30,840 nt of DNA from a virus, in IMG/VR virus record IMGVR_UViG_3300006165_000026, positions 1 through 30,840 of that record; one strand, given 5' to 3'. Below are positions 7,047 to 13,740 of the stretch, in pieces (position 1 is the first letter of the stretch; every line of letters begins with the position of its first letter). The notes below the pieces were generated by a model that was not told where the DNA came from, searched no databases, and saw nothing but the letters and a program-made list of their open reading frames with translations. The position numbers and the translations under genes are program-made.

Positions 7047-8105
7047 ATGGCATCTTTAGCAGACATCCGTGCAAAATTACAGGCACAAGATAAAAAGAGT
7101 TCAGGCTCTAGTAATAGCGGCGGCGACAACGCAATATTCGCACACTGGAACATTCCAGAAGGCACTTCAGCCACGTTGCGATTCCTCCCAGACGCAGACG
7201 AAGACAACACTTTCTTTTGGAAAGAACGTCAAATGATTCGTCTACAGTTTCCAGGAGTAAAAGGTGGAGACGAAAATAAACCAGTAACAGTACAAGTTCC
7301 TTGTGTGGAAATGTGGGGCGATCAATGTCCTGTACACGCAGAAATTCGTCCTTGGTTTAAAGATCCATCTATGGAAGACATGGGTCGTAAGTATTGGAAA
7401 AAGCGTTCGTATATTTTCCAAGGCTTTGTACCACAAAGTGAAATGCAGGAAGACTCAGTACCTGAGAATCCTATTAGGCGTTTCGTAATCTCACCACAGA
7501 TCTATAAGATCATTAGTTCAGCACTGATGGATCCTGAGTTTCAGGAAATTCCAACAGACTATGAAGCTGGTACTGATTTCACAATTAAGAAATCTACCAA
7601 GGGTCAATATGCTGACTACTCAACATCGAATTGGGCTCGTAGGGAGCGTAGTTTAGATCAAGCAGAACGTGATGCAATTGCAACACATGGCTTGTATAAT
7701 CTAAATGATTATCTTCCTAAGAAGCCAGATGCTGAAGCACTAAATGCTATCTTCGAAATGTTTGAAGCTAGTGTTGATGGGCAATTGTACGATCCAGCAC
7801 GTTTTGCAACGTTCTATCGTCCATATGGAGTTGATGCACCTGCACAAGGTACAGCACCAGCACCAGCACCCGCTCCGGCAGCACCAATTGCTCCAACAGC
7901 ACCAATTGCTCCTGCACCAATAGTAGAAGCAGTTCCTACAGCACCTGCACCAGTTGCACCTGTAGCGGCACCAGTAGCGCCTCCGGCGGCAGTAGCAACT
8001 CCAGAACCAGCAATGGCAATGGCAGCAGCGGCACCCGAAGTAACTACTACTGATGCACCGAGTGCCCAGGACATTTTGGCAGCAATTCGTAACCGAAAGC
8101 AATAA
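7047..8105 (+). CDS. gp32: Single-stranded DNA-binding protein gp32-like
   Basis: The 352-residue product matches T4 gp32 (301 residues) in its N-terminal and core regions. Residues 1-20 form a basic N-terminal segment used in T4 for cooperative binding. The OB core spans about 25-260, with aromatic-rich stretches (FFWKERQ, WKKRSYIFQGF). In the zinc-loop region C86, C94 and H97 are visible; T4 uses one His and three Cys, so the site may be altered. Residues 264-331 are a Pro/Ala-rich linker unlike the acidic T4 tail, followed by SAQDILAAIRNRKQ, which ends basic. gp32 coats ssDNA and loads UvsX through UvsY and gp41, all encoded in the window. It has its own promoter and an SD AGGAG at 7033-7037. 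Confidence 0.95.
   Translation: MASLADIRAKLQAQDKKSSGSSNSGGDNAIFAHWNIPEGTSATLRFLPDADEDNTFFWKERQMIRLQFPGVKGGDENKPVTVQVPCVEMWGDQCPVHAEIRPWFKDPSMEDMGRKYWKKRSYIFQGFVPQSEMQEDSVPENPIRRFVISPQIYKIISSALMDPEFQEIPTDYEAGTDFTIKKSTKGQYADYSTSNWARRERSLDQAERDAIATHGLYNLNDYLPKKPDAEALNAIFEMFEASVDGQLYDPARFATFYRPYGVDAPAQGTAPAPAPAPAAPIAPTAPIAPAPIVEAVPTAPAPVAPVAAPVAPPAAVATPEPAMAMAAAAPEVTTTDAPSAQDILAAIRNRKQ
7850..8015 (+). repeat. Degenerate GCACCA-type low-complexity repeat inside gp32
   Basis: Tandem, imperfect GCACCA/GCTCC units encode the Pro/Ala-rich linker of the gp32-like protein. The tract is clearly richer in G+C than its surroundings. Repeats of this kind can change length by slippage. It is a coding repeat, not a CRISPR array. 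Confidence 0.7.
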
Positions 8106-8123
8106 GCTAAAATAAACATTATG

Positions 8124-8155
8124 AATGTACAGTGGCATAATAGTTGCTGTACATT
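8124..8155 (+). promoter_or_regulatory. Inverted repeat between gp32 and uvsX
   Basis: AATGTACAG (8124-8132) and CTGTACATT (8147-8155) form a perfect 9-bp inverted repeat around a 14-nt loop, in the 71-nt gap between gp32 and uvsX. No clear T-run follows, so it is not a typical terminator. It could be an attenuator, an RNA-processing or stability hairpin that sets the gp32:uvsX ratio, or a protein-binding site. No separate -35/-10 pair is evident for uvsX. Confidence 0.6.
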
Positions 8156-8176
8156 TATTAATTAAAGGAGAAAACT

Positions 8177-9286
8177 ATGGCGAGACCATTTGACGTAAGT
8201 AAATTCCGTAAAGCTATTACAAAAAGCGTACCAGGACTAAGTGTTGGATTCAACGACCCTGATACATGGATTAGTACCGGAAATTACACACTAAACAAAC
8301 TTATCAGTGGAGAGTTTACTAAAGGAATTCCACTAGGTAAAGTAACAGTACTTGCAGGCGAAAGTGGTGCAGGTAAATCATATATTGCCGCAGGCAATGT
8401 AGTAAAGGCGGCGCAGGATCAAGGCATTTTTGTTATCTTAATTGACTCAGAAAACGCACTTGATGAGAAATGGCTACATGCACTTGATGTAGACACTACA
8501 CCTGATAAACTACTAAAACTAAACATGTCAATGATTGATGACGTTGCTAAAACAGTTAGTGACTTTATGAAAGACTACAAAGCAGAATACGCTGATAAGG
8601 CCGATGAAGAACGTCCTAAAGTGTTATTTGTAGTTGATTCACTGGGTATGCTACTAACACCTACTGATGTTGATCAGTTTCAAAAAGGTGATATGAAAGG
8701 TGACATGGGTCGTAAACCTAAAGCACTTACATCATTAGTACGTAACACAGTTAATATGTTTGGACAATACAACGTAGGGCTATTAGCAACTAATCACACT
8801 TATGCATCACAAGATATGTTTGACCCAGATGACAAGATCTCAGGCGGACAGGGCTTTATATATGCATCAAGTATTGTTATTGCTATGCGTAAACTAAAAC
8901 TTAAAACAGACGCAGACGGAAATAAAACTTCTCAAGTACATGGTATTCGTGCCGCTTGTAAAGTAATGAAAACACGTTATTCTAAGCCGTTTGAAAGTGT
9001 GCAAGTTGAAATCCCATACGAAACAGGTATGTCACCATACAGTGGCTTAACTGACTTTTTTGAAGCTAAAGAATTGCTAAAGAAAAGTGGAAACAGTTTA
9101 GAGTACATTAGCCCGGTAACTGGCGAAGTAATTAAAATGTTCCGTAAGCCTTGGAATCTTAACAAAGATGGAGCACTTGACTTAGTCATGTCAGAGTATG
9201 ATGATGAAAGAGTTGATGCCCCAATTGAAGAAGACGATTTAATTGAACACAATGAAACCGAGGAGGTTGTAAATGAATCTATCTGA
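8177..9286 (+). CDS. uvsX: UvsX recombinase (RecA/Rad51 family)
   Basis: The 369-residue RecA-like strand-exchange ATPase is close to T4 UvsX in length (about 390). Walker A GESGAGKS lies at residues 61-68, the segment LIDSENALDE follows, and Walker B-like VLFVVDSLGML lies at about 148-158. The DNA-binding loop region with ISGGQGFIYASS is at about 221-232. The C-terminal 30 residues are acidic, as in other UvsX proteins. It forms filaments on ssDNA and drives recombination-dependent replication with UvsY and gp32. The SD AAAGGAG lies just upstream of the ATG. The gene overlaps the next one by 14 nt, suggesting coupled translation. Confidence 0.96.
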   Translation: MARPFDVSKFRKAITKSVPGLSVGFNDPDTWISTGNYTLNKLISGEFTKGIPLGKVTVLAGESGAGKSYIAAGNVVKAAQDQGIFVILIDSENALDEKWLHALDVDTTPDKLLKLNMSMIDDVAKTVSDFMKDYKAEYADKADEERPKVLFVVDSLGMLLTPTDVDQFQKGDMKGDMGRKPKALTSLVRNTVNMFGQYNVGLLATNHTYASQDMFDPDDKISGGQGFIYASSIVIAMRKLKLKTDADGNKTSQVHGIRAACKVMKTRYSKPFESVQVEIPYETGMSPYSGLTDFFEAKELLKKSGNSLEYISPVTGEVIKMFRKPWNLNKDGALDLVMSEYDDERVDAPIEEDDLIEHNETEEVVNESI

Positions 9287-9542
9287 TGGAGATTTTGAGT
9301 TTATTTTTAACATGTACGACGAAGCTACGCACTTTATTCACGATAAGGATAAGCCCGAGTTTGCATCTAAAGTCATTCTACAACTAGCTGATTATGGGTT
9401 TGATATTAAGCCTGCAATTAAAGAGATCTCTGATCATTGTGAGTTTTTAGGCGATGCTATGGATTCTTGGTTAGAAGCAGAAGAAGAGGATGAACCTATC
9501 TTTGACGAGTATAATGAAGACGATGAAAGTGAAGACTACTAA
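9273..9542 (+). CDS. Small acidic protein of unknown function between uvsX and uvsY
   Basis: The 89-residue protein is strongly acidic, with a C-terminal 22-residue D/E-rich tail (residues about 68-89). The first 65 residues look helical. The start at 9273 is supported by GGAGG at 9261-9265, inside the end of uvsX. The stop overlaps the uvsY start by one base (TAATG). Its place between two recombination mediators, in a tightly coupled set, suggests that it acts with them, perhaps as a DNA mimic or a regulator of protein contacts. That role is inference; I recall similar small genes near uvsX in marine phages without known function. Confidence 0.7.
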   Translation: MNLSDGDFEFIFNMYDEATHFIHDKDKPEFASKVILQLADYGFDIKPAIKEISDHCEFLGDAMDSWLEAEEEDEPIFDEYNEDDESEDY

Positions 9543-10000
9543 TGAGTGCTTGGTATCGTAAAGTTACACAGAACCTGGGAGAGATAGTTTCGGCTATCTC
9601 TTTCTTCGAACAACAAATCGAAGAAGGCAGGTTTGAATGTAGTATGAAAGGTGTGCTTGAGCGTCAAAGCAGAGACATGCCCGGTATCGTTGAGTATCGC
9701 TTTAATCAACTACAAGAAGTTGAAGCGATACTTGAATTCCTTCACACAGAAATGCGTAAACTTAGATCACGCACATTTCGCAAGTTTTTAGAAAATTACA
9801 ATAAAGCACTTAGTTCACGTGATGCAGAGAAGTATGTAGATGGTGAACAAGAAGTAGTAGACATGCAGTATTTGATTAACGACTTTAGCTTAGTACGTAA
9901 CAAGTACATTGGTATTATTAAAGCATTAGAAGCTAAAGGCTTTCAGATTAATAATATTGTTAAATTACGAGCAGCCGGATTAGAAGACATTTCATTATAG
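9542..10000 (+). CDS. uvsY: UvsY recombination mediator
   Basis: The 152-residue protein matches T4 UvsY (137 residues), most clearly in the C-terminal block YLINDFSLVRNKYIGIIKAL and then INNIVKLRAAGLEDI, which is highly conserved in the family. A central helical region with many R and K residues (residues 70-90) would bind ssDNA. UvsY displaces gp32 and loads UvsX. The gene shares a TAATG junction with the upstream small acidic gene, so uvsX, the acidic gene and uvsY form a translationally coupled run. No terminator is visible after it; a new promoter starts 13 nt downstream. Confidence 0.95.
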   Translation: MSAWYRKVTQNLGEIVSAISFFEQQIEEGRFECSMKGVLERQSRDMPGIVEYRFNQLQEVEAILEFLHTEMRKLRSRTFRKFLENYNKALSSRDAEKYVDGEQEVVDMQYLINDFSLVRNKYIGIIKALEAKGFQINNIVKLRAAGLEDISL

Positions 10001-10013
10001 TCTAAATTAAAGG

Positions 10014-10042
10014 TTGACAAGTAAGATATCTTACCGTATAAT
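10014..10042 (+). promoter_or_regulatory. Consensus sigma70-like promoter before the 10074 gene
   Basis: TTGACA (10014-10019), a 17-nt spacer and TATAAT (10037-10042) match the consensus at every position. The start site should be near 10049, with CGGAG at 10060-10064 as the ribosome-binding site for the ATG at 10074. Confidence 0.92.
10021..10034 (+). promoter_or_regulatory. Palindromic operator candidate in the promoter spacer
   Basis: GTAAGATATCTTAC is a perfect 14-bp palindrome placed wholly between -35 and -10, one base after TTGACA. The same arms, at the same offset, occur in the promoter at 11229. A protein bound here would block RNA polymerase. Confidence 0.65.
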
Positions 10043-10073
10043 GTATATATAAGTCAGAAACGGAGTATATGAT

Positions 10074-10781
10074 ATGAAAAAAGTTCCTTACCCTTCAGTT
10101 ACAGTACATGATGTAATGTGTGTAGCTATCAAAGTACACGAAAAGCAAGGTTTTATCCGCAGTGGTCAAGGGTATATTGACACAACTACCGATTCTGAAA
10201 CAGAAGTAAGAATTGAGGACAATAAGTCTGAAATTGGAAAAATTCTATCTTCAAAGGCAAGAACTACAGCAATTGTAAATGAGTACTCATCAAAGGGTAC
10301 AGACTTAGTTGATCACATTAACGGCAAACTTATGATTAAGAAGATGACTAATAATCTTAACAACTTTGAAGCTAATGTTGTTAAAGCATTGTCAGAAGCT
10401 GATGTAAGTAAGTTTTCTGTTAGTATTATTGCTAGCTTGCCACATAGTGTTACAGTTGATAAAAAACGTGAAGTAGTAGCTGATAAAATGGTTTCTTTGA
10501 AGCACAGTAGCCAATACTTTGGTGAGAAGTCTAAACGTTACGATCTTGCTGTAGAAGTGCTAGATGTTAAATTTATACAATCTAGTAACATTTACATGAT
10601 ATCTGCATGTTACATGGGTAAAGACATTATTAAGTTTTGGTGGAGAGATCAACCAGATATTAGCGACATTGTTGCTGATAGAGTTATTAAGATACGAGGC
10701 ACAGTTAAGAACCATGAAGTGTCAAAGTACTCAGATTCTAAAGAAACTATGTTAAACCGGGTAAAAATCCTAGCATTATAG
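10074..10781 (+). CDS. Unknown protein with possible C-terminal OB-like domain
   Basis: The 235-residue product is not securely recognised. The C-terminal third (about residues 155-235) is beta-rich and ends with IKIRGTVKNHEVSKYSDSKE then TMLNRVKIL. This shape, G-T-V-K-x-H-x-x-x-K-Y with a later T-x-L-N-R-V-K, resembles OB-fold strands in nucleic-acid-binding proteins. The N-terminal half is mixed and lysine-rich. It is driven by its own consensus promoter between recombination genes and a regulator gene, which fits early expression and a role in DNA metabolism. An ssDNA- or DNA-binding role is a hypothesis only. The SD is CGGAG, about 9 nt before the ATG. Confidence 0.6.
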   Translation: MKKVPYPSVTVHDVMCVAIKVHEKQGFIRSGQGYIDTTTDSETEVRIEDNKSEIGKILSSKARTTAIVNEYSSKGTDLVDHINGKLMIKKMTNNLNNFEANVVKALSEADVSKFSVSIIASLPHSVTVDKKREVVADKMVSLKHSSQYFGEKSKRYDLAVEVLDVKFIQSSNIYMISACYMGKDIIKFWWRDQPDISDIVADRVIKIRGTVKNHEVSKYSDSKETMLNRVKILAL

Positions 10782-10795
10782 GGGTTTATTAAAGG

Positions 10796-10824
10796 TTGAC
10801 ATATTCCCCGATTAATAGTATTAT
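10796..10824 (+). promoter_or_regulatory. Sigma70-like promoter before the winged-helix gene
   Basis: TTGACA (10796-10801), a 17-nt spacer and TATTAT (10819-10824). The start is expected near 10831. The spacer lacks the GTAAGA palindrome found in the two neighbouring promoters. Confidence 0.82.
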
Positions 10825-10846
10825 ATACTTAACTTAACAGACAAAC

Positions 10847-10861
10847 AGTTTGTTACAAACT
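10847..10861 (+). promoter_or_regulatory. Small leader hairpin directly before the SD of the winged-helix gene
   Basis: AGTTTG and CAAACT pair perfectly around TTA, ending one base before the AAAAGGAAG ribosome-binding region (10862-10870). It may influence ribosome access; the stem is only 6 bp. Confidence 0.35.
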
Positions 10862-10877
10862 AAAAGGAAGTAATAAT

Positions 10878-11138
10878 ATGAAAAATAAAAAAGCAGTAGG
10901 AACTAAGTTCTTTAAAGAAGGAACACAAAACCAACAAATCCTAGCAAGATTCTGGGGTACTGGTAAAACGTTTACTATGGACAGTCTAAGAGATAAATTA
11001 GACATCGCATCTCCGGGTGCTAGACTATCTGAATTAAGAGACATGGGCTTTAATGTTAGAGCTACAGCTATTTCAGAAGGTAACGTTGGCAGATCTGCTA
11101 ACGAGTACACTATATCTAAAAAAAGAGTAGCAGTATAA
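10878..11138 (+). CDS. Small winged-helix/HTH DNA-binding protein
   Basis: The 86-residue basic protein has a compact winged-helix pattern at residues 17-62: a helix with QNQQILARFW, a second with TMDSLRDKLDI, and a recognition helix with GARLSELRDMGFNV, followed by a beta wing. This resembles the short phage helix-turn-helix family in which the recognition helix reads A-R-[IL]-x-E-L-R-x-x-G. It is probably a transcription regulator or architectural DNA-binding protein. It has its own promoter and lies between two promoters that share a spacer palindrome, so it is a natural candidate to bind those sites, although its own promoter lacks the site. A hairpin follows the gene. Confidence 0.75.
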   Translation: MKNKKAVGTKFFKEGTQNQQILARFWGTGKTFTMDSLRDKLDIASPGARLSELRDMGFNVRATAISEGNVGRSANEYTISKKRVAV

Positions 11139-11149
11139 TACTTACAACA

Positions 11150-11178
11150 ATTGGGCCGTCCTTTTGGACTGGCCCAAT
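11150..11178 (+). terminator. Strong GC-rich hairpin after the winged-helix gene
   Basis: ATTGGGCCGTCC (11150-11161) pairs with GGACTGGCCCAAT (11166-11178) across a TTTT loop, with one bulged T. There is no downstream T-run, so it may be a terminator of unusual form, a 3'-end stability hairpin or a processing site. It lies in a 171-nt gap before the next promoter. Confidence 0.6.
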
Positions 11179-11228
11179 CGTATGAATAAACTAATCAAAA
11201 AAAGATTAAAATAATTGCAATATACCGG

Positions 11229-11257
11229 TTGACAAGTAAGACTTCTTACTGTATACT
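11229..11257 (+). promoter_or_regulatory. Sigma70-like promoter of the AAA+ ATPase gene
   Basis: TTGACA (11229-11234), a 17-nt spacer and TATACT (11252-11257). The start should be near 11264, giving a leader of about 46 nt with CAGGAG before the ATG at 11310. Confidence 0.88.
11235..11250 (+). promoter_or_regulatory. Second palindromic operator candidate in a promoter spacer
   Basis: AGTAAGACTTCTTACT has arms AGTAAGA and TCTTACT around CT. It starts directly after TTGACA and lies in the same position as the palindrome at 10021, with identical GTAAGA/TCTTAC arms. Confidence 0.65.
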
Positions 11258-11309
11258 TAGTATATAAAGTTAGTTAATTGAAGTAAACAAAAGAACAGGA
11301 GTTCAAAAT

Positions 11310-12188
11310 ATGTCGAAAACAATGCAACTTAAGAAAGCTCGTAAAGATCGTAAAGGCGAGACAATTATTGAAGTACTTCCAAATAACGTTGTAGACAATC
11401 CCAAAGAAACAGACGCTCAGATTATTGAACGTATGCGTGAACGTTTCCAAATACTAGACGATATGACACAAGCATCAATTGATGGTGTTGTACGTGGTAT
11501 GGTTGTAACGGGTCCTCCAGGAGTTGGTAAGTCATATGGTGTTGAACAAGTTCTAGAAAAGAATAGTTTGTTTGATGTCCTTGCTAACAATAAATTACGT
11601 TTTGAAGTTATTAAAGGTGCTAGTAGTGCAATTGGTTTGTACAAAGTACTTTACAATAATGCAGACAAAAACAGTGTTCTTGTGTTAGATGATTGTGATA
11701 CAGTATTGTATGATGAGACATCGCTTAACTTGCTAAAGGCAGCACTTGACTCATGTAAGAAGCGTAAGCTATGCTGGAATACAGATAGTGCATTACTACG
11801 TAGGGAAGGTATTCCAGATACTTTTGAATTCCAAGGTAGTGTAATTTTTATTACTAACCTTAAGTTTGATAATGTACGTGGTAAAATTAAAGATCACTTA
11901 GCGGCAATCATGTCACGTTGTCATTACTTAGATCTTACAATGGATACTACACGTGAAAAAGTATTACGTTGTAAGCAGATTGTTGCAGATGGCATGCTTA
12001 ATGAGTATGACTTTACAGCAGAAGAAGAAACAGACATAATGGACTTTATGATTAGTAACAAAGAAAAGATGCGTGAAATATCATTGCGTATGGTTACTAA
12101 ATTAGCAGACTTGAAAAAGAGCTTCGGTTCTGAGAAGTGGAAACGTACTGCAGAAGTTACATGTATGCGTAGGGTTGCTGTTGTATAG
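11310..12188 (+). CDS. AAA+ ATPase of unknown role
   Basis: The 292-residue P-loop ATPase has Walker A GPPGVGKS at residues 68-75, Walker B VLVLDDCD at about 123-130, a sensor-1-like segment VIFITNLKFDN at about 178-188, and a following region with an arginine (IMSRCHYLDL) in the place of an arginine finger. The C-terminal 75 residues are helical, like an AAA+ lid. It is shorter than the T4 clamp-loader gp44 (319 residues) and lacks clear clamp-loader signatures, so I do not call it gp44. It has its own promoter with a spacer palindrome, and a strong terminator ends the unit, so it is transcribed as a single gene next to uvsW. Similar ATPases are known in marine T4-like phages without defined function. 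Confidence 0.85.
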   Translation: MSKTMQLKKARKDRKGETIIEVLPNNVVDNPKETDAQIIERMRERFQILDDMTQASIDGVVRGMVVTGPPGVGKSYGVEQVLEKNSLFDVLANNKLRFEVIKGASSAIGLYKVLYNNADKNSVLVLDDCDTVLYDETSLNLLKAALDSCKKRKLCWNTDSALLRREGIPDTFEFQGSVIFITNLKFDNVRGKIKDHLAAIMSRCHYLDLTMDTTREKVLRCKQIVADGMLNEYDFTAEEETDIMDFMISNKEKMREISLRMVTKLADLKKSFGSEKWKRTAEVTCMRRVAVV

Positions 12189-12200
12189 CTTCTAAATTAG

Positions 12201-12223
12201 AAAAGCCCTTCGGGGCTTTTTTT
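12201..12223 (+). terminator. Canonical terminator after the AAA+ ATPase gene
   Basis: AAAAGCCC (12201-12208), loop TTCG, GGGCTTTT (12213-12220), and a T-run at 12217-12223. The C(TTCG)G tetraloop makes the hairpin very stable. The uvsW promoter begins 12 nt later. Confidence 0.95.
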
Positions 12224-12234
12224 GTGACTACCAC

Positions 12235-12263
12235 TTGACTTTCCTTAACAATTAGTGTATTAT
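12235..12263 (+). promoter_or_regulatory. Sigma70-like promoter of uvsW placed for a leaderless transcript
   Basis: TTGACT (12235-12240), a 17-nt spacer and TATTAT (12258-12263). Only six bases separate the -10 from the ATG at 12270, so the expected start (+7 from the -10 end) is the A of the ATG. There is no SD upstream of the ATG. An alternative -10, TATAAT at 12261-12266, has a 20-nt spacer and would start inside the gene. Confidence 0.75.
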
Positions 12264-12269
12264 AATAGT

Positions 12270-13721
12270 ATGAAATGTAAAATCGTATTAAAAGATGAAG
12301 TGAACTGCAAGATCGAAGGTCTTGACGTTAACACTCGAAGAAAATGTGAGAAGGAATTAAAGTTCTTTCTTCCATACGCATTCCACGTGCCAGCATATAA
12401 GTTGGGTAGATGGGATGGATGTCAAAGTTACTTTACAGTAGGTGGTGTAACATATACTAACTTACTTGACAAAGTGCTTCCCATTATAATGAATGAAGGT
12501 TATGACATTGACATTGAAGACTTAAGAACAAAATATGAACTTGATTTTAATGTAGTAGATGAATCAACATTTCAACATAAACTGTGGCCTGAAAAACACC
12601 AAATGGTAGGACAGCCAGTTACACTACGTGATTATCAGATTGAGATTGTAAACAAGTATTTAGAAACTCCACATTGCTTGCAAGAAATTGCAACAGGTGC
12701 AGGTAAAACTCTTATTACAGCGGCACTTAGTGAACGTGTAGAAAAGTATGGAAGGTCAATTGTTATTGTACCAAACAAAGACTTGGTAAAACAAACAGCG
12801 GCAGATTATGAGAACTTAGGATTAGATGTTGGCGTGTATTACGGTGACAAAAAAGAACTAGGCAAAACACATACAATTTGTACGTGGCAGAGTTTGAATA
12901 GTATTAAGAAAAGATTTAGAGAAGGACAAAGCGAATTAAGTTTAGCAGAGTTTGCAGAAGACGTAGTATGTGTGATTGTAGACGAAGTTCATCAAGCTAA
13001 AGCAGACGTATTAAAAGAACTATTGACTAAGGAGTTTGCAAAGATTCCTTTAAGGTGGGGACTAACAGGAACTATACCAAAGGCAGAACATGAAAAGGTT
13101 TGCTTACAAGCATGTCTAGGTGAAGTAACTAACAAGCTAAGTGCAAGCACGTTGCAGGAGATGGATGTATTAAGTCAATGTCATGTTAACGTAGTGCAAA
13201 TGAAAGAGTTTGCAGTCTACAATAATTATCAAAGTGAGTTAAGTTATTTAACTACAGACAAAGCACGTATAAAACATATTAGTGGACTAATTGATAAGAT
13301 TAGTAAAAGCGGAAACACACTAGTATTAGTAGATCGTATCAAGGGTGGACAAATGATTTGTGAAAACCTTCCACATGCAAACTTTGTAAGTGGTGAGATG
13401 AAAACTACAACACGTAAAGATCATTATGATGAGATTAATGAAGGAACAAACCAAATTGTTGTAGCAACATACGGAGTTGCGGCAGTTGGTATTAACATTC
13501 CACGTATTTTTAACTTAGTACTAATAGAGCCCGGTAAGAGTTTTGTTAGAGTAATACAAAGTATTGGACGTGGAATACGTAAAGCTGAAGATAAAGACAA
13601 TGTTCAAATATGGGACATTACAAGTACAGCAAAATTTAGTAAAAAACACTTAACCGAGCGTAAGAAGTTTTATAAAGAAGCCAATTATCCATTCTCTATA
13701 GAAAAAGTAGAATGGCAATAA
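12270..13721 (+). CDS. uvsW: UvsW-like SF2 DNA/RNA helicase
   Basis: The 483-residue helicase matches T4 UvsW (about 500 residues). Residues 1-95 form the N-terminal domain with FHVPAYKLGRWDG. Motif I is ATGAGKT (141-147), motif II DEVH (238-241), motif III TGT (266-268), and motif VI QSIGRGIR is near 435-442. UvsW unwinds R-loops and branched DNA and shifts replication from origin-dependent to recombination-dependent mode. A GTG at 12255 would add five residues, but it lies within the -10 box and could not be transcribed from this promoter, so ATG 12270 (MKCKIVLKDE) is chosen. It is preceded by a terminator and a promoter that appears to give a leaderless message. Confidence 0.94.
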   Translation: MKCKIVLKDEVNCKIEGLDVNTRRKCEKELKFFLPYAFHVPAYKLGRWDGCQSYFTVGGVTYTNLLDKVLPIIMNEGYDIDIEDLRTKYELDFNVVDESTFQHKLWPEKHQMVGQPVTLRDYQIEIVNKYLETPHCLQEIATGAGKTLITAALSERVEKYGRSIVIVPNKDLVKQTAADYENLGLDVGVYYGDKKELGKTHTICTWQSLNSIKKRFREGQSELSLAEFAEDVVCVIVDEVHQAKADVLKELLTKEFAKIPLRWGLTGTIPKAEHEKVCLQACLGEVTNKLSASTLQEMDVLSQCHVNVVQMKEFAVYNNYQSELSYLTTDKARIKHISGLIDKISKSGNTLVLVDRIKGGQMICENLPHANFVSGEMKTTTRKDHYDEINEGTNQIVVATYGVAAVGINIPRIFNLVLIEPGKSFVRVIQSIGRGIRKAEDKDNVQIWDITSTAKFSKKHLTERKKFYKEANYPFSIEKVEWQ

Positions 13722-13740
13722 GCCACACAGGAAATAAAAT

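Noticed and set aside
7850-8015. Short tandem repeats as a possible CRISPR array
   Set aside because: Units are about 6 bp and imperfect, with no spacers, and encode a Pro/Ala linker in frame.
7740-8138. Two minus-strand ORFs opposite the end of gp32
   Set aside because: They are composition shadows of the GCACCA-type repeat; products are Cys/Trp-rich or Gly/Ala-rich runs without SD, and the + strand frame is clearly gp32.
11310-12188. Calling the AAA+ ATPase gp44 clamp loader
   Set aside because: Walker motifs are generic; no clamp-loader signature was recognised, and gp62/gp45 are not next to it.
12255-12269. GTG upstream start for uvsW
   Set aside because: It falls within the -10 region of the only promoter and has no SD; the ATG at 12270 fits the family N-terminus.
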